64,000 bases of DNA from NCBI RefSeq assembly GCF_002561455.1, contig NZ_NTUP01000066.1, forward strand, positions 62,001-126,000, in the 5' to 3' direction. Below are positions 1 through 7,387 of the stretch, in pieces. The DNA comes from Bacillus sp. AFS015802 (lineage in GTDB: Bacteria; Bacillota; Bacilli; Bacillales; Bacillaceae_B). Each line of letters starts with the position of its first letter. Position 1 is the first letter of the stretch. The notes below the pieces were generated by a model. That model was given only the letters and a program-made list of their open reading frames with translations. It was not told the origin of the DNA and ran no database searches. The translations under genes and the position numbers were made by a program.

Positions 1-384
1 ACGATCACGGACAGTCACTTCGAGCAGCGGGACAGGATGGGGCGTCTCGTAGGCTTCTTATCACGTAATCTTCTCGACGGATGGACCACAGAGGCGAAGG
101 GGATTGCCGTGAATGAGCAGACGGCTCTCTTAATCGAAGCGGATGGATCGGCACGGGTCGCCGTTCAACCGGGGGGAACCAATCAATCGGTGTACCTGGC
201 GAAGGCTACCTCACAGCCGAGCAATGTCTCGCCTCTATCCATCAGCAACGTGAATGTCATCAAGCTGGAGAATGGTGACACGATTGATATGACGGATTGG
301 GCCAATCATACTGGTTTCTCCTATCAATTAGATGCAGTCAATGGGGTGTTGCGTTCATCCAGCGGATCGATTTATGGGAACTAG
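1..384 (+). CDS. Cyanophycinase-like peptidase (family S51), C-terminal part
   Basis: The frame is open from the first base and ends at TAG 382-384, so this is the last ~127 residues of a gene that begins outside the window. The opening residues TDSHFEQRDRMGRL match the conserved D-x-HF-x-QR-x-R-x-GRL segment of cyanophycinase/S51 serine peptidases, which release Asp-Arg-type dipeptides from cyanophycin or act on related beta-linked peptides. Further on, an alternation of short beta-strand-like stretches (LLIEADGSARV, VNVIKL) fits the C-terminal half of that fold. The catalytic Ser would lie upstream and cannot be checked. The ATG at 37 is internal, not the start. A strong terminator follows directly. 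Family assignment is from the motif only; substrate unknown. Confidence 0.72.
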   Translation, partial: TITDSHFEQRDRMGRLVGFLSRNLLDGWTTEAKGIAVNEQTALLIEADGSARVAVQPGGTNQSVYLAKATSQPSNVSPLSISNVNVIKLENGDTIDMTDWANHTGFSYQLDAVNGVLRSSSGSIYGN

Positions 385-387
385 ATA

Positions 388-428
388 GATGAGGGACGGA
401 CCTTCGGTGGTCCGTCCCTCATCTTTTT
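388..428 (+). terminator. Rho-independent terminator of the cyanophycinase-like gene
   Basis: A 15-bp perfect stem, GATGAGGGACGGACC pairing with its complement after a short TTCGGT loop, is followed by TTTTT. It begins 4 nt after the stop codon. Confidence 0.93.
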
Positions 429-443
429 CGTTTAGGGGAAAAT

Positions 444-492
444 GCGAAAAACGTGCAGACAGAGCCAGGGTTGCCCCATGGCACTGTCTGTA
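444..492 (-). terminator. Terminator of the TetR gene
   Basis: Read on the minus strand, an imperfect stem (ACAGACAG / CTGTCTG with inner GCCA/TGGC pairing) lies just after the TetR stop codon and ends in TTTTT at 450-446. Two converging genes thus have separate terminators. Confidence 0.6.
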
Positions 493-495
493 CAC

Positions 496-1089
496 CTACT
501 TTTTATATCCAGAAATGCCATACATCAGTGTCCTCAGGATGATTTCATGATTTTTCCTGCTTTCCTGATCACTAAAGAGAATGCTTTGTCCGGAGGAAAT
601 ATCTTTTCGATACAGCTCGATGATTTTCATGATGAGGTCATTCGGTACATCGGGTGAGATGGTTCCTTCTGTTTTGGCATCATTGATAAAGGTAGTAATC
701 ATTTCATAGGTCTTATTGATGAATTCCGTTTCAATCAGTTCTTTCATTTGTGGATCATTCATGATAAATGAAATGAAATCGGGATGAAATTGACTCAATA
801 ATTCATTCTTCGTAAAAATAAGTGCTGCCAGTTTCTCTTCTGTGGAATCATCCGATTGAGTGATTTGATCGGCTGCATGTAGTTGTTCGGACAAAACAGT
901 TCGGACCACTTCCACAATCAGACCTTCTTTACTGCCGAAGTAGTTGTAAATGGTCACCACCGAAACCTGTGCCTGTCCGGCAATTTCCCGAATAGAAACC
1001 TTGCTTGGGGAGAATGATTTAAATAAGACGAGAGCTGATTGGATAATCAGTTCTCTTTTTTTATCTGTGCGTACTTTAAACCCGTCCAT
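496..1089 (-). CDS. TetR/AcrR-family transcriptional regulator
   Basis: A 197-residue protein of usual TetR length. Residues ~12-58 form the N-terminal DNA-binding domain, with the typical helix-turn-helix and the YNYFGSKEGL turn; the rest is an alpha-helical ligand/dimerisation domain with no recognisable sequence. It is transcribed away from a three-gene ABC exporter starting at 1209, with ~120 bp between the start codons, the standard arrangement for a local repressor of an efflux operon. The intergenic region holds an exact 10-bp inverted repeat and a further half-site (1126-1194), likely its operator and also covering its own promoter. The inducer cannot be read from the sequence; a drug or lipid-like compound is inference from family habits. 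Confidence 0.9.
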   Translation of the reverse strand: MDGFKVRTDKKRELIIQSALVLFKSFSPSKVSIREIAGQAQVSVVTIYNYFGSKEGLIVEVVRTVLSEQLHAADQITQSDDSTEEKLAALIFTKNELLSQFHPDFISFIMNDPQMKELIETEFINKTYEMITTFINDAKTEGTISPDVPNDLIMKIIELYRKDISSGQSILFSDQESRKNHEIILRTLMYGISGYKK

Positions 1090-1125
1090 TGCTTCACCTC
1101 TGAAAAAATTATAACAAAATGTTGA

Positions 1126-1194
1126 TTTTGTTTCAAAATATTATTATAATCATTTTGTACCAAATGAAACAAAAATATAAAAATGTTTCAAAAT
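1126..1194. promoter_or_regulatory. Probable TetR operator region
   Basis: TTTTGTTTCA at 1126-1135 is the exact reverse complement of TGAAACAAAA at 1165-1174, and TGTTTCAAAAT occurs twice (1129-1139 and 1184-1194). The last copy ends 14 nt before the ABC ATPase start. Three half-sites between a TetR gene and its divergent target fit a repressor operator; binding itself is inferred. Confidence 0.6.
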
Positions 1195-1208
1195 TAGGAG
1201 TGGATATC

Positions 1209-2057
1209 ATGATTGCGATAGAAGCAAAAGGACTGACCTATTCGTATGATGGGAAGTCAAACGCGGTGGATCAATTAACCTTTCAGGTGAAAAAAGGAGA
1301 AGTGTTCGGCTTTTTAGGTCCGAGTGGAGCAGGGAAGTCAACGACGATCAGGCTGTTGACCAAGCTGATTGCCCCGCCACCGGGAAAGGTCTTTATTCTT
1401 GGGCAGGATATGTCCAAAGCGAATCACTCGTTTTATAAAAAAATTGGGATCGCTTTTGAAAATGATGTCTTATACCCAACCTTGACGGGATATGAAAATC
1501 TCATTTTCCACGCTAAATTGTATGGCACAGGAGAAACCGAAGTGAATGACATCCTGAAGAAAATGGACCTGTACAAGTCCAAGGATAAGAAAGCGGGGGA
1601 GTATTCCAAAGGGATGAAAACCAGGCTCGTTCTGGCCAGGGCCCTTGTCACCAATCCGGAGGTCCTGTTCATGGATGAGCCGACGTCGGGAATGGACCCG
1701 GAAATCGCGGCCTATGTCAGGGAAGTCATCCGCAAGATGAACCAAAAGGGTACGACCATGTTCCTGACCACACATGATATGAATGAAGCGGAAAAGCTAT
1801 GTGACCGCATCGCATTTTTCAATAACGGGAAGATTGTAGAGTTAGATACTCCTGAAAGCTATAAGAAACGATTTGGTGAAAAAACGGTCACAATCGAACA
1901 GAAAGGGAAGAAGCATACCTTTACCCAGGACGGTGATCTCTCTAACCTACTTGAAATGATCGGAAAGAAAGAATTCGAGAGTATCCATACCCAGGAAGCG
2001 AGCCTGGAAGAGATCTTCATCAAGGTCGTGGGTCGGGGACTGAAGGGGGAAGCGTAA
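1209..2057 (+). CDS. ABC exporter ATP-binding subunit
   Basis: A 282-residue cytoplasmic ATPase that powers the transporter formed with the two following membrane proteins. Walker A GPSGAGKS lies at residues 37-44, the ABC signature YSKGM at ~132-136, Walker B VLFMDEP at ~152-158 and the switch His in TTHD at ~189. The start is the ATG at 1209, preceded by TAGGAG; an upstream in-frame start at 1119 would run through the operator region and has no ribosome site. The stop codon overlaps the next start by one base, so the three genes are translationally coupled. The arrangement (one ATPase, two different permeases, TetR neighbour) resembles ABC drug exporters, including those annotated as fluoroquinolone exporters in bacilli. 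Substrate not established. Confidence 0.93.
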   Translation: MIAIEAKGLTYSYDGKSNAVDQLTFQVKKGEVFGFLGPSGAGKSTTIRLLTKLIAPPPGKVFILGQDMSKANHSFYKKIGIAFENDVLYPTLTGYENLIFHAKLYGTGETEVNDILKKMDLYKSKDKKAGEYSKGMKTRLVLARALVTNPEVLFMDEPTSGMDPEIAAYVREVIRKMNQKGTTMFLTTHDMNEAEKLCDRIAFFNNGKIVELDTPESYKKRFGEKTVTIEQKGKKHTFTQDGDLSNLLEMIGKKEFESIHTQEASLEEIFIKVVGRGLKGEA

Positions 2058-2761
2058 TGTTGAAAATGGAATACCTGAAGCTGATCCGGAACAATGTGGT
2101 AGCCCTGATCTTCGGATATATCCTGATCATGTCGATCGGGATCAATGTTCTGTCTTATGGATTTCAGGATGTTGACTGGGTAGACCGCTGGCTGCCGATT
2201 TTAACGATTTTCTATATTGTGATTCTCATCGACCTCTTATTCTGGATGGCAGCCATGCAGATTTCAGAGGACATGGAGACAAATATGATACAGGTCATGA
2301 GAACAAGCCGGAATATCATCCAGTACTTCTTGAGTAAGCATATTCTGTTGATGCTCATCATTCTGATCTCTGCCTTTCTTTCTGTGATTCCTGCGGCTAC
2401 CCAGATCGGATTTGTCCTGCAGTTTTTATATGTGACGTTCATCCTTTCCCTCTTTATGATCGCAAGCGGAGTATTACTTGCGATGATCGTAAAGAAACAA
2501 AGTGTCGTCATGCTTGCGGGAAGTGTTGTCACCGGATTTATCTTTGCCGTGATGGTCAGACTCGTCTTTCCGTTGTGGAATATCCAGCCTGTCCCTTTCA
2601 ACCCGTTTGAACCGTTCATACAGGCGTACTATAACCTGTATCTGCCGGATGGCCCCGGGATAGAATCTTATGCGGGATTAACGGTTCTGGCGGTTGCATT
2701 TTATGCGGTAAGTCTCTTTATATTTAAAAAGGTCACTTTTGACAGGGGGTTTAGACTATGA
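2057..2761 (+). CDS. ABC exporter permease subunit 1
   Basis: A 234-residue integral membrane protein with about six hydrophobic segments (residues ~12-32, 46-66, 91-112, 118-142, 147-170, 205-225). Its start overlaps the ATPase stop (TAATG) and its stop overlaps the next start (ATGA), giving a tightly coupled three-gene operon. No exporter substrate motif is recognisable. Its length and topology fit ABC-2-type permeases of small drug-efflux systems. It is expected to pair with the second, longer permease as a heterodimer; that is inference from the gene order. Confidence 0.85.
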   Translation: MLKMEYLKLIRNNVVALIFGYILIMSIGINVLSYGFQDVDWVDRWLPILTIFYIVILIDLLFWMAAMQISEDMETNMIQVMRTSRNIIQYFLSKHILLMLIILISAFLSVIPAATQIGFVLQFLYVTFILSLFMIASGVLLAMIVKKQSVVMLAGSVVTGFIFAVMVRLVFPLWNIQPVPFNPFEPFIQAYYNLYLPDGPGIESYAGLTVLAVAFYAVSLFIFKKVTFDRGFRL

Positions 2762-3714
2762 AGATGGGGCTACCCACGTTTGTAAAAAAAGATTTCATCC
2801 TGGCCAGACGCAATATCCTGATCTGGTTAATCATTCTCTTTCCCATCATCACAGCCTTTGGAGCGTCAGGAATCACCGATACGTATTCGGATACCCCAAA
2901 GATGGTGGTACTGAAAGGAGAGCAGCACGACCTTCCTGAAGAAGTGAAAGTCCTGGTCGCCGATTCCAAAGAGCAAATGAAGGATTGGGTGTTTGATCTC
3001 GATGCGAAGATCGGTTTGACAGATGGGGGACTGGTAACGGATGGTCGGGAGCCGAAAGAAGCGATAGAAAAAGCCGAACAGATGCTGAAAGGAGAACCGG
3101 TTCAAATCGGAAACCTAAGCGAGGATTTGTTCGAAAAAGTATATGCGTTCAACTTATATGGAGCTTTCCTTTTCTTTGGAATCATTATTCTTTTCAGTTT
3201 AGTTGAAGAACGGAAAAACAAAACAACGGACCTTCAACATGTCCAGCCGGTCCATCCGGTCATTCCGATTCTTTCCAAAGTGGTGATCGCCTCCTTGATC
3301 ACGGTAATGGATTTTGCCATTTGCAGTTACCTATTGCATGTCCCGTTCCGATTGGGTCCTGTATTGCTGATCATCACCATCGGAATCCTTCTGGGAACCG
3401 TGCTTGGGATGGCCATGGCGTTTTATGCTTCCACTGAAACCCAGGCTCTCGCTATATTAAAGCCTGTTACGCTAGTCTTTTTAATGAGCATACCTGGATT
3501 AGGATTTTTCCTTGGAGGTATCATGCATAATGTGGCCATGGCCGATCCGTTCTATTGGCTTCTCAGATTGATTCACGGTCTTTATACAAATGAAATGAAT
3601 ACAACGTATGTGTATTTGAGTCTCATTCTTTCCCTAGTGGCACTTTCCCTGATTGCCTTGAACTGGCATCGCACGCCTTATGGGGTCAAGAAGTATCATA
3701 AGACATCGTCATGA
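2758..3714 (+). CDS. ABC exporter permease subunit 2
   Basis: A 318-residue membrane protein. One hydrophobic segment at residues ~18-40 is followed by an external domain of ~90 residues rich in charged residues (PKEAIEKAEQML region), then a C-terminal block of about five membrane segments from ~131 on. This is the ABC-2/DrrB-like pattern in which an extracytoplasmic domain separates the first two helices. The 4-base ATGA overlap with the preceding gene and a shared terminator at 3729-3760 show that it ends the exporter operon. It probably forms the transport pore together with the smaller permease. Substrate unknown. Confidence 0.85.
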   Translation: MKMGLPTFVKKDFILARRNILIWLIILFPIITAFGASGITDTYSDTPKMVVLKGEQHDLPEEVKVLVADSKEQMKDWVFDLDAKIGLTDGGLVTDGREPKEAIEKAEQMLKGEPVQIGNLSEDLFEKVYAFNLYGAFLFFGIIILFSLVEERKNKTTDLQHVQPVHPVIPILSKVVIASLITVMDFAICSYLLHVPFRLGPVLLIITIGILLGTVLGMAMAFYASTETQALAILKPVTLVFLMSIPGLGFFLGGIMHNVAMADPFYWLLRLIHGLYTNEMNTTYVYLSLILSLVALSLIALNWHRTPYGVKKYHKTSS

Positions 3715-3728
3715 CAAGCTCTATGTGA

Positions 3729-3760
3729 GAAAGAGCCAGGCTCCCCCTGGCTCTTTCGTG
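3729..3760. terminator. Bidirectional terminator between ABC operon and DJ-1 gene
   Basis: GAAAGAGCCAGG and CCTGGCTCTTTC form a 12-bp perfect stem with a short C-rich loop. It serves two converging genes; the T-tract is short, so efficiency is uncertain. Confidence 0.7.
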
Positions 3761-3765
3761 TGAAT

Positions 3766-4335
3766 TCAAACAGACCCTTGTTTAAAAAACTCATACCAAC
3801 CCTGAATTTCTTTCTCTTCACGCACTTTCAATTCCAGTAAAATCTCTCGTGTAAACTCAAGCGCAGCCGTCCCATTCGCGGTTATGAGACCCTTTTCACG
3901 AACGGCTGGTTGGGCTATGTAATATTCCTCACCGCGATAATCCGGTGCTCCTTCTTTTAGATAAGGAAGCGAATTTCCCGTATGCTTATGGTGGTCAAGG
4001 AATCCGTGGATGCCAAGGAATGTCGTGGCATCACAAATGGCTGCAACCGGGATGTTCTGGTCGAAACAGTTTTGTACAAGGCTCTTTATCTGCTGATTCT
4101 TTTCTTCACGCCATGTAGTTCCGCCGGGCATGATTAACATACTGAACGTGTCCGGCACGTCATCCATGCTGTAATCGGGAAGGACTCTCAACCCGCCCAT
4201 GGAAACCTTGGGCTCTTTGTCGAGGGCCACGGTCTGGACCTGAAAACCTCTGGACGGTATGTTCAACTCTGCCGTGACGTAGCTTGCTTCCCAATCGGCG
4301 AAGCCGTCTGTTAAAAAGACCAACACTTTTTTCAT
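3766..4335 (-). CDS. DJ-1/PfpI family protein (class I glutamine amidotransferase-like)
   Basis: A 189-residue cytoplasmic protein. The start is the ATG at 4335, behind AAGGAGGAGATACAT; an upstream in-frame start at 4365 has no ribosome site. The N-terminus KKVLVFLTDGFADWE carries the conserved acidic residue of the family, and the nucleophile elbow AAICDATTF places the conserved Cys at ~101, with His at ~110. Members act as chaperones, glyoxalase-like or amidase-like enzymes in stress responses; the sequence does not say which. It resembles the YoaZ/YdeA-type group in bacilli. It stands alone, convergent with the ABC operon. Confidence 0.85.
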   Translation of the reverse strand: MKKVLVFLTDGFADWEASYVTAELNIPSRGFQVQTVALDKEPKVSMGGLRVLPDYSMDDVPDTFSMLIMPGGTTWREEKNQQIKSLVQNCFDQNIPVAAICDATTFLGIHGFLDHHKHTGNSLPYLKEGAPDYRGEEYYIAQPAVREKGLITANGTAALEFTREILLELKVREEKEIQGWYEFFKQGSV

Positions 4336-4520
4336 ATGTATCTCCTCCTTGTTACATTTTACCATATGGGTTGGGAGTAGGAGGGAGAGAGTTTGGTGAA
4401 AATGGAGTTCGCTGATAACATTCGTTTTTTCGCTGAAAATATCCTGATTTGTCTGAGAAACGATTCTTCAGCCAGGTATTTCACATAAAAAGGCCCTTGG
4501 GACTGTTACCCCGGATCAAT

Positions 4521-4552
4521 CTGGGCCACGGTACCTGTCCCCCTGGTTTTTT
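4521..4552. repeat. Dispersed palindromic repeat (ACCTGTCCC type), in gene-free stretch 4336-4660
   Basis: GGGCCACGGTACCTGTCCCC followed by CTGG and a T-run is the first member of the ACCTGTCCC intergenic repeat family. The 325-bp gap around it otherwise holds only the palindrome at 4594-4607 and an uncharacterised stretch at 4400-4480 with two TTCGCTGA-like words; no gene is seen. Confidence 0.6.
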
Positions 4553-4593
4553 CACATGAAAACGCATACCCGCAACCCCATCCGGACACCCTT

Positions 4594-4607
4594 AGGACAT
4601 ATGTCCT
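4594..4607. promoter_or_regulatory. Palindrome upstream of the YdcZ-Crp operon, candidate operator
   Basis: AGGACATATGTCCT is a perfect 14-bp palindrome lying 53 bp upstream of the first gene of an operon that encodes its own Crp/Fnr-type regulator. Position and symmetry fit an autoregulatory site; the half-site differs from the classical TGTGA, so the assignment is inference. Confidence 0.5.
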
Positions 4608-4660
4608 TTCACAAAAAACCAACCTCCTATTTAATAGAACAAAGAATAGGAGGATGAACG

Positions 4661-5086
4661 ATGAAAGGTGCTATATTTGCTCTGTTTGGAGGACTTTGCA
4701 TCACGATGCAGGGGATCTTCAATGCACGGATGAGTGACGCGATCGGCGGGTGGCATACGACTTCGATGGTTCATATCGTAGCCTTCGCGATCTCGATGAC
4801 CATATATATGAACGTACGAGATGGAAAAGAGAAGAGCTTCAGGCAGGTGCCGTTCCTATACTTGATCGGGGGTTCCTTCGGTGTGATCGTCGTGTTCTCG
4901 GAACTGACGGCGATTCATATGATCGGACCGGCAGCGGCGATCGCGATCCTGCTTGTCGCACAGATCGGCACGGCCTTCCTCATAGAATCACGGGGCTGGT
5001 TCGGGGAAAAGAAGATCCCGGTGACGCTGCGGCAGGCAGTCGGGCTTACCATGATGCTTGCAGGAGTCATCCTGTTCCAATTGTAA
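4661..5086 (+). CDS. YdcZ-family (DUF606) half-size membrane transporter, first copy
   Basis: A 141-residue protein with four predicted membrane segments (residues ~3-20, 34-51, 66-100 region, 121-140). The QGIFNARMS stretch after the first helix and the GPAAAIAILLVAQIGTA helix are typical of the DUF606/YdcZ branch of the drug/metabolite transporter superfamily. These proteins are half the size of a full transporter and work as pairs, often encoded side by side. Here the partner is the gene at 5811, with a Crp-like regulator between them. A good ribosome site (AGGAGG) precedes the ATG. Substrate unknown. Confidence 0.88.
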   Translation: MKGAIFALFGGLCITMQGIFNARMSDAIGGWHTTSMVHIVAFAISMTIYMNVRDGKEKSFRQVPFLYLIGGSFGVIVVFSELTAIHMIGPAAAIAILLVAQIGTAFLIESRGWFGEKKIPVTLRQAVGLTMMLAGVILFQL

Positions 5087-5102
5087 AAAAAGGAGTAAGA
5101 CG

Positions 5103-5798
5103 ATGAAAGAAATCCAAGGTGCCAAGCCAGACCACTATATCAATCAATTCGAGCTGGACGATTTATTTCCGGCCGAATTTAGAACGTCTATCAAGATGTA
5201 CTCATTTGATAAGGGAGACGTCTTATTTTCCACAGGGGAAGAGCTCGACGAACTGTACTTCCTCATGGAAGGGAAAATCAAGATCTTTACCCATACACCT
5301 GAAGGGAAGCTCTTGATCAACCGGTTCAAGCGGCCCCTTGCCGTGATCGGGGATGTGGAATATGCGAAGGGGACAGCGGTCATCAACTCGGTGGAGGCCG
5401 TGACGGCTGGGGTGTTCCTGTCGGTTCCATTCAACGATTTGGCAAGACTTGAAAAGGAGCATCCGGCCATCATCCGATTCTTGTTCGATACGATGGCCCA
5501 TAAATTTTACACGGAATCCCACATCACCAGCATGCACATGCTGTATCCCGTCGAAGTGAGGCTCGCAAGCTACTTGCTGTCCATATCCGAAGCGGGAGAG
5601 GGGACCATGTTCCATCAGGAAATGCACACGTCAAGCCTCATGGAACTCGCCGAATGGATCGGCACGAGCTACCGTCACCTGAACCGCGTCCTGAAGAAGA
5701 TGTCAACGGATGACCTCATCGAACGGGTCAATGGCTCCATCACCATCAAAGATCTGGAAAAACTCAGCATCCTTGCGAAAGGAAATATATATGAATAG
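5103..5798 (+). CDS. Crp/Fnr-family transcriptional regulator (YeiL-like)
   Basis: A 231-residue protein of usual Crp/Fnr length: an N-terminal cyclic-nucleotide-binding-type beta-roll (residues ~15-125, with FDKGDVLFSTGEELDELYFL), a dimerisation helix (~130-165) and a C-terminal winged helix (~175-225, LAEWIGTSYRHLNRVLKKM as recognition region). I see no Fnr-type N-terminal cysteine cluster, so oxygen sensing by an iron-sulfur cluster is unlikely. The start at 5103 follows AAAAGGAG; an upstream in-frame start at 5058 lies inside the previous gene. It sits between two half-size YdcZ transporters, so local control of that transporter is the obvious hypothesis. The resemblance to YeiL-type regulators is from memory. 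Confidence 0.88.
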   Translation: MKEIQGAKPDHYINQFELDDLFPAEFRTSIKMYSFDKGDVLFSTGEELDELYFLMEGKIKIFTHTPEGKLLINRFKRPLAVIGDVEYAKGTAVINSVEAVTAGVFLSVPFNDLARLEKEHPAIIRFLFDTMAHKFYTESHITSMHMLYPVEVRLASYLLSISEAGEGTMFHQEMHTSSLMELAEWIGTSYRHLNRVLKKMSTDDLIERVNGSITIKDLEKLSILAKGNIYE

Positions 5799-5810
5799 GG
5801 AGGGTTTCAT

Positions 5811-6287
5811 ATGATCGGAATTGGACTCGCCATCATGGCAGGAATCTTGATCAGTCTGCAAAACGTATTCAACGCACGGGTCAGTGAGAAAACGGGACCA
5901 TGGGCGACAACGAGCCTCGTCCTTGGACTTGGTCTTGTCTGTTCACTGCCGGTTTTTTATAGTATGGAAGATAAGAGTCTGTTTGATTTTAGCGGCGTCA
6001 ATCCCGTCTTTCTTTTCAGCGGGGTTTTCGGTGTGGGAATTGTGTTCTTCCTGATGAGGGGCGTCACGTTGATCGGCCCGGCTTATGCGATATCGATCGC
6101 ACTTATTTCGCAGATCACGATTGCGTTCATCGTCAATACAGGAGGATGGTTTGGGTTTGAACCGTCTGTGTTATCCTGGGAGAAGCTTCTTGGGATTGCG
6201 CTTCTGATAGGTGGAGTGCTTGTGTATAAGTTGGAGAAGCGGACGGGAGTGAAAGAGGAAGAAGTACGGGAGAGTATCGGGGCGTGA
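5811..6287 (+). CDS. YdcZ-family (DUF606) half-size membrane transporter, second copy
   Basis: A 158-residue, four-helix membrane protein related to the one at 4661: NVFNARVS parallels GIFNARMS after helix 1, and GPAYAISIALISQITIAF parallels the third helix. The C-terminal tail (LEKRTGVKEEEVRES) is charged and absent from the first copy. In gene 1 the loop after helix 2 is rich in Lys/Arg, whereas in this copy it is acidic (SMEDKSLFDF), which would fit opposite membrane orientation of the partners; this is a rough reading of positive-inside bias. The start follows GGGAGG, and a terminator ends the operon. Confidence 0.88.
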   Translation: MIGIGLAIMAGILISLQNVFNARVSEKTGPWATTSLVLGLGLVCSLPVFYSMEDKSLFDFSGVNPVFLFSGVFGVGIVFFLMRGVTLIGPAYAISIALISQITIAFIVNTGGWFGFEPSVLSWEKLLGIALLIGGVLVYKLEKRTGVKEEEVRESIGA

Positions 6288-6303
6288 TGCCCGGTCACAT
6301 AGG

Positions 6304-6341
6304 AAAAACGCCTGTCCCTTGTGGGGAGCAGGCGTTTTTTT
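6304..6341 (+). terminator. Terminator of the YdcZ-Crp operon
   Basis: AAACGCCTG / CAGGCGTTT stem, extended by TCCC/GGGGA pairing around a TTGT loop, ending in TTTTTTT. Confidence 0.9.
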
Positions 6342-6366
6342 GATGACGGTTAGGAGAACTAAGGTG

Positions 6367-6571
6367 AAATAAGCGGAGATTTTCCGGTTAAATGTAGGAT
6401 GGAAGTTGTTTTGGTGGTGAATAAGCGGAGTTATTCCGCTTACACCTCGAAAAAACACCTATATTTGTATTTTTTGAGTAAATAGGCGGAATCTTTCCGT
6501 CTATTTGAGCCTTTTTAACGATACATTACTAATTAAGCGGAGATATTCCGGTTATCTATCAGGTCTGGTGC
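6367..6571. repeat. 205-bp repeat with four AAGCGGA palindromes, copy 1 (gene-free stretch 6288-6610)
   Basis: Four short palindromes built on AAGCGGA...TCCGnTT lie at 6369-6391, 6421-6443, 6481-6506 and 6533-6555. The whole block, including inter-palindrome spacers (GGAAGTTGTTTTGG, TCAGGTCTGGTGC), recurs in the same order and spacing at 27553-27762. No ORF is present. No second-strand gene or RNA family is recognised. Confidence 0.85.
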
Positions 6572-6610
6572 TTTAACCAATACTCCCCACGCATAAGTGA
6601 GGCACCCTTT

Positions 6611-7387
6611 TTAAGAATGCCACTTCCCGATTTCTTCCCCCATTTTCACCGGTCCTTTTTCCCGGGTGAAGCTGAACTTCCCTTTCGGCACACAAAGAAC
6701 GACCGTCGACCCGAATGAGAAGTACCCGTAAGGATCTCCCCGGTGAACAACGTCACTCATATTCGTCCTTACAATCGAATTCACATTCAACGCCCCGACC
6801 ATGACGTGTGCTAGAGGGGACCCTGCCACATCAAACCGGGAAACAAGCCGGTAATTCCGTGTGAGTGGACGCAACCCGTGGGTGAGTCCGAGTTCGTTCA
6901 CGGGATCGGCGTGTTTACCGAGGGTGAAGACTTCCTCAACGGTCCCATCGATTGGCACGTGTACCCGGTGATAATCAGTTGGGCTTAAGTAGAAAATAAG
7001 CACTTTTCCACCGGCGTAGGGTGCTGCTTTCTCTGACGATCCCAACAGTTCTTCCACCGTATAGTTCTGCCCTTTGACCATGAATGTACTTTCCGGGGTC
7101 AAGTCGTCGACAACGGATAGAAAACCGTCGCACGGGCTGACGAATGCATCAGGTGAGTCGGCGATGGGACGGGCATCCTGCTTCAGTTCCCGCGTGAAAA
7201 TGTCATGAAGGGTTCCGTACTCCCTGAGTTCCCGGGTCGCTTCCTCCATGTTCAGCTTATAGACTTTGGCAAAAGAGGCGATGAACGGTTTGCTCACCTT
7301 CGATTGGGCGAACTTCCGTAATCCTTTTGCGAGGATGGGGTGGCCGTTCAGTTCGAATATTTTTCGGTAAAATTTTGTCCTGATCAT
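6611..7387 (-). CDS. psd: Phosphatidylserine decarboxylase proenzyme
   Basis: A 258-residue enzyme that converts phosphatidylserine to phosphatidylethanolamine at the membrane using a self-made pyruvoyl group. The self-cleavage motif appears as FGST at residues ~225-228, the variant of LGST common in bacilli; Ser227 would become the pyruvoyl. The conserved SPTDYHRVHVP segment (~134-144) and SPCDGFLS segment (~83-90) are in place, and length matches Bacillus Psd. The start overlaps the stop of the upstream winged-helix gene by four bases (ATGA), so the two are translationally coupled. This is unusual, since psd commonly follows pssA. Confidence 0.95.
   Translation of the reverse strand: MIRTKFYRKIFELNGHPILAKGLRKFAQSKVSKPFIASFAKVYKLNMEEATRELREYGTLHDIFTRELKQDARPIADSPDAFVSPCDGFLSVVDDLTPESTFMVKGQNYTVEELLGSSEKAAPYAGGKVLIFYLSPTDYHRVHVPIDGTVEEVFTLGKHADPVNELGLTHGLRPLTRNYRLVSRFDVAGSPLAHVMVGALNVNSIVRTNMSDVVHRGDPYGYFSFGSTVVLCVPKGKFSFTREKGPVKMGEEIGKWHS

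Noticed and set aside
442-657. Plus-strand frame of 71 codons
   Set aside because: Overlaps the TetR gene and its terminator in antisense; no ribosome site.
6367-6571. Four palindromes considered as a CRISPR array
   Set aside because: The repeated words are short and diverged, spacers are conserved between two loci, and no cas genes are nearby.
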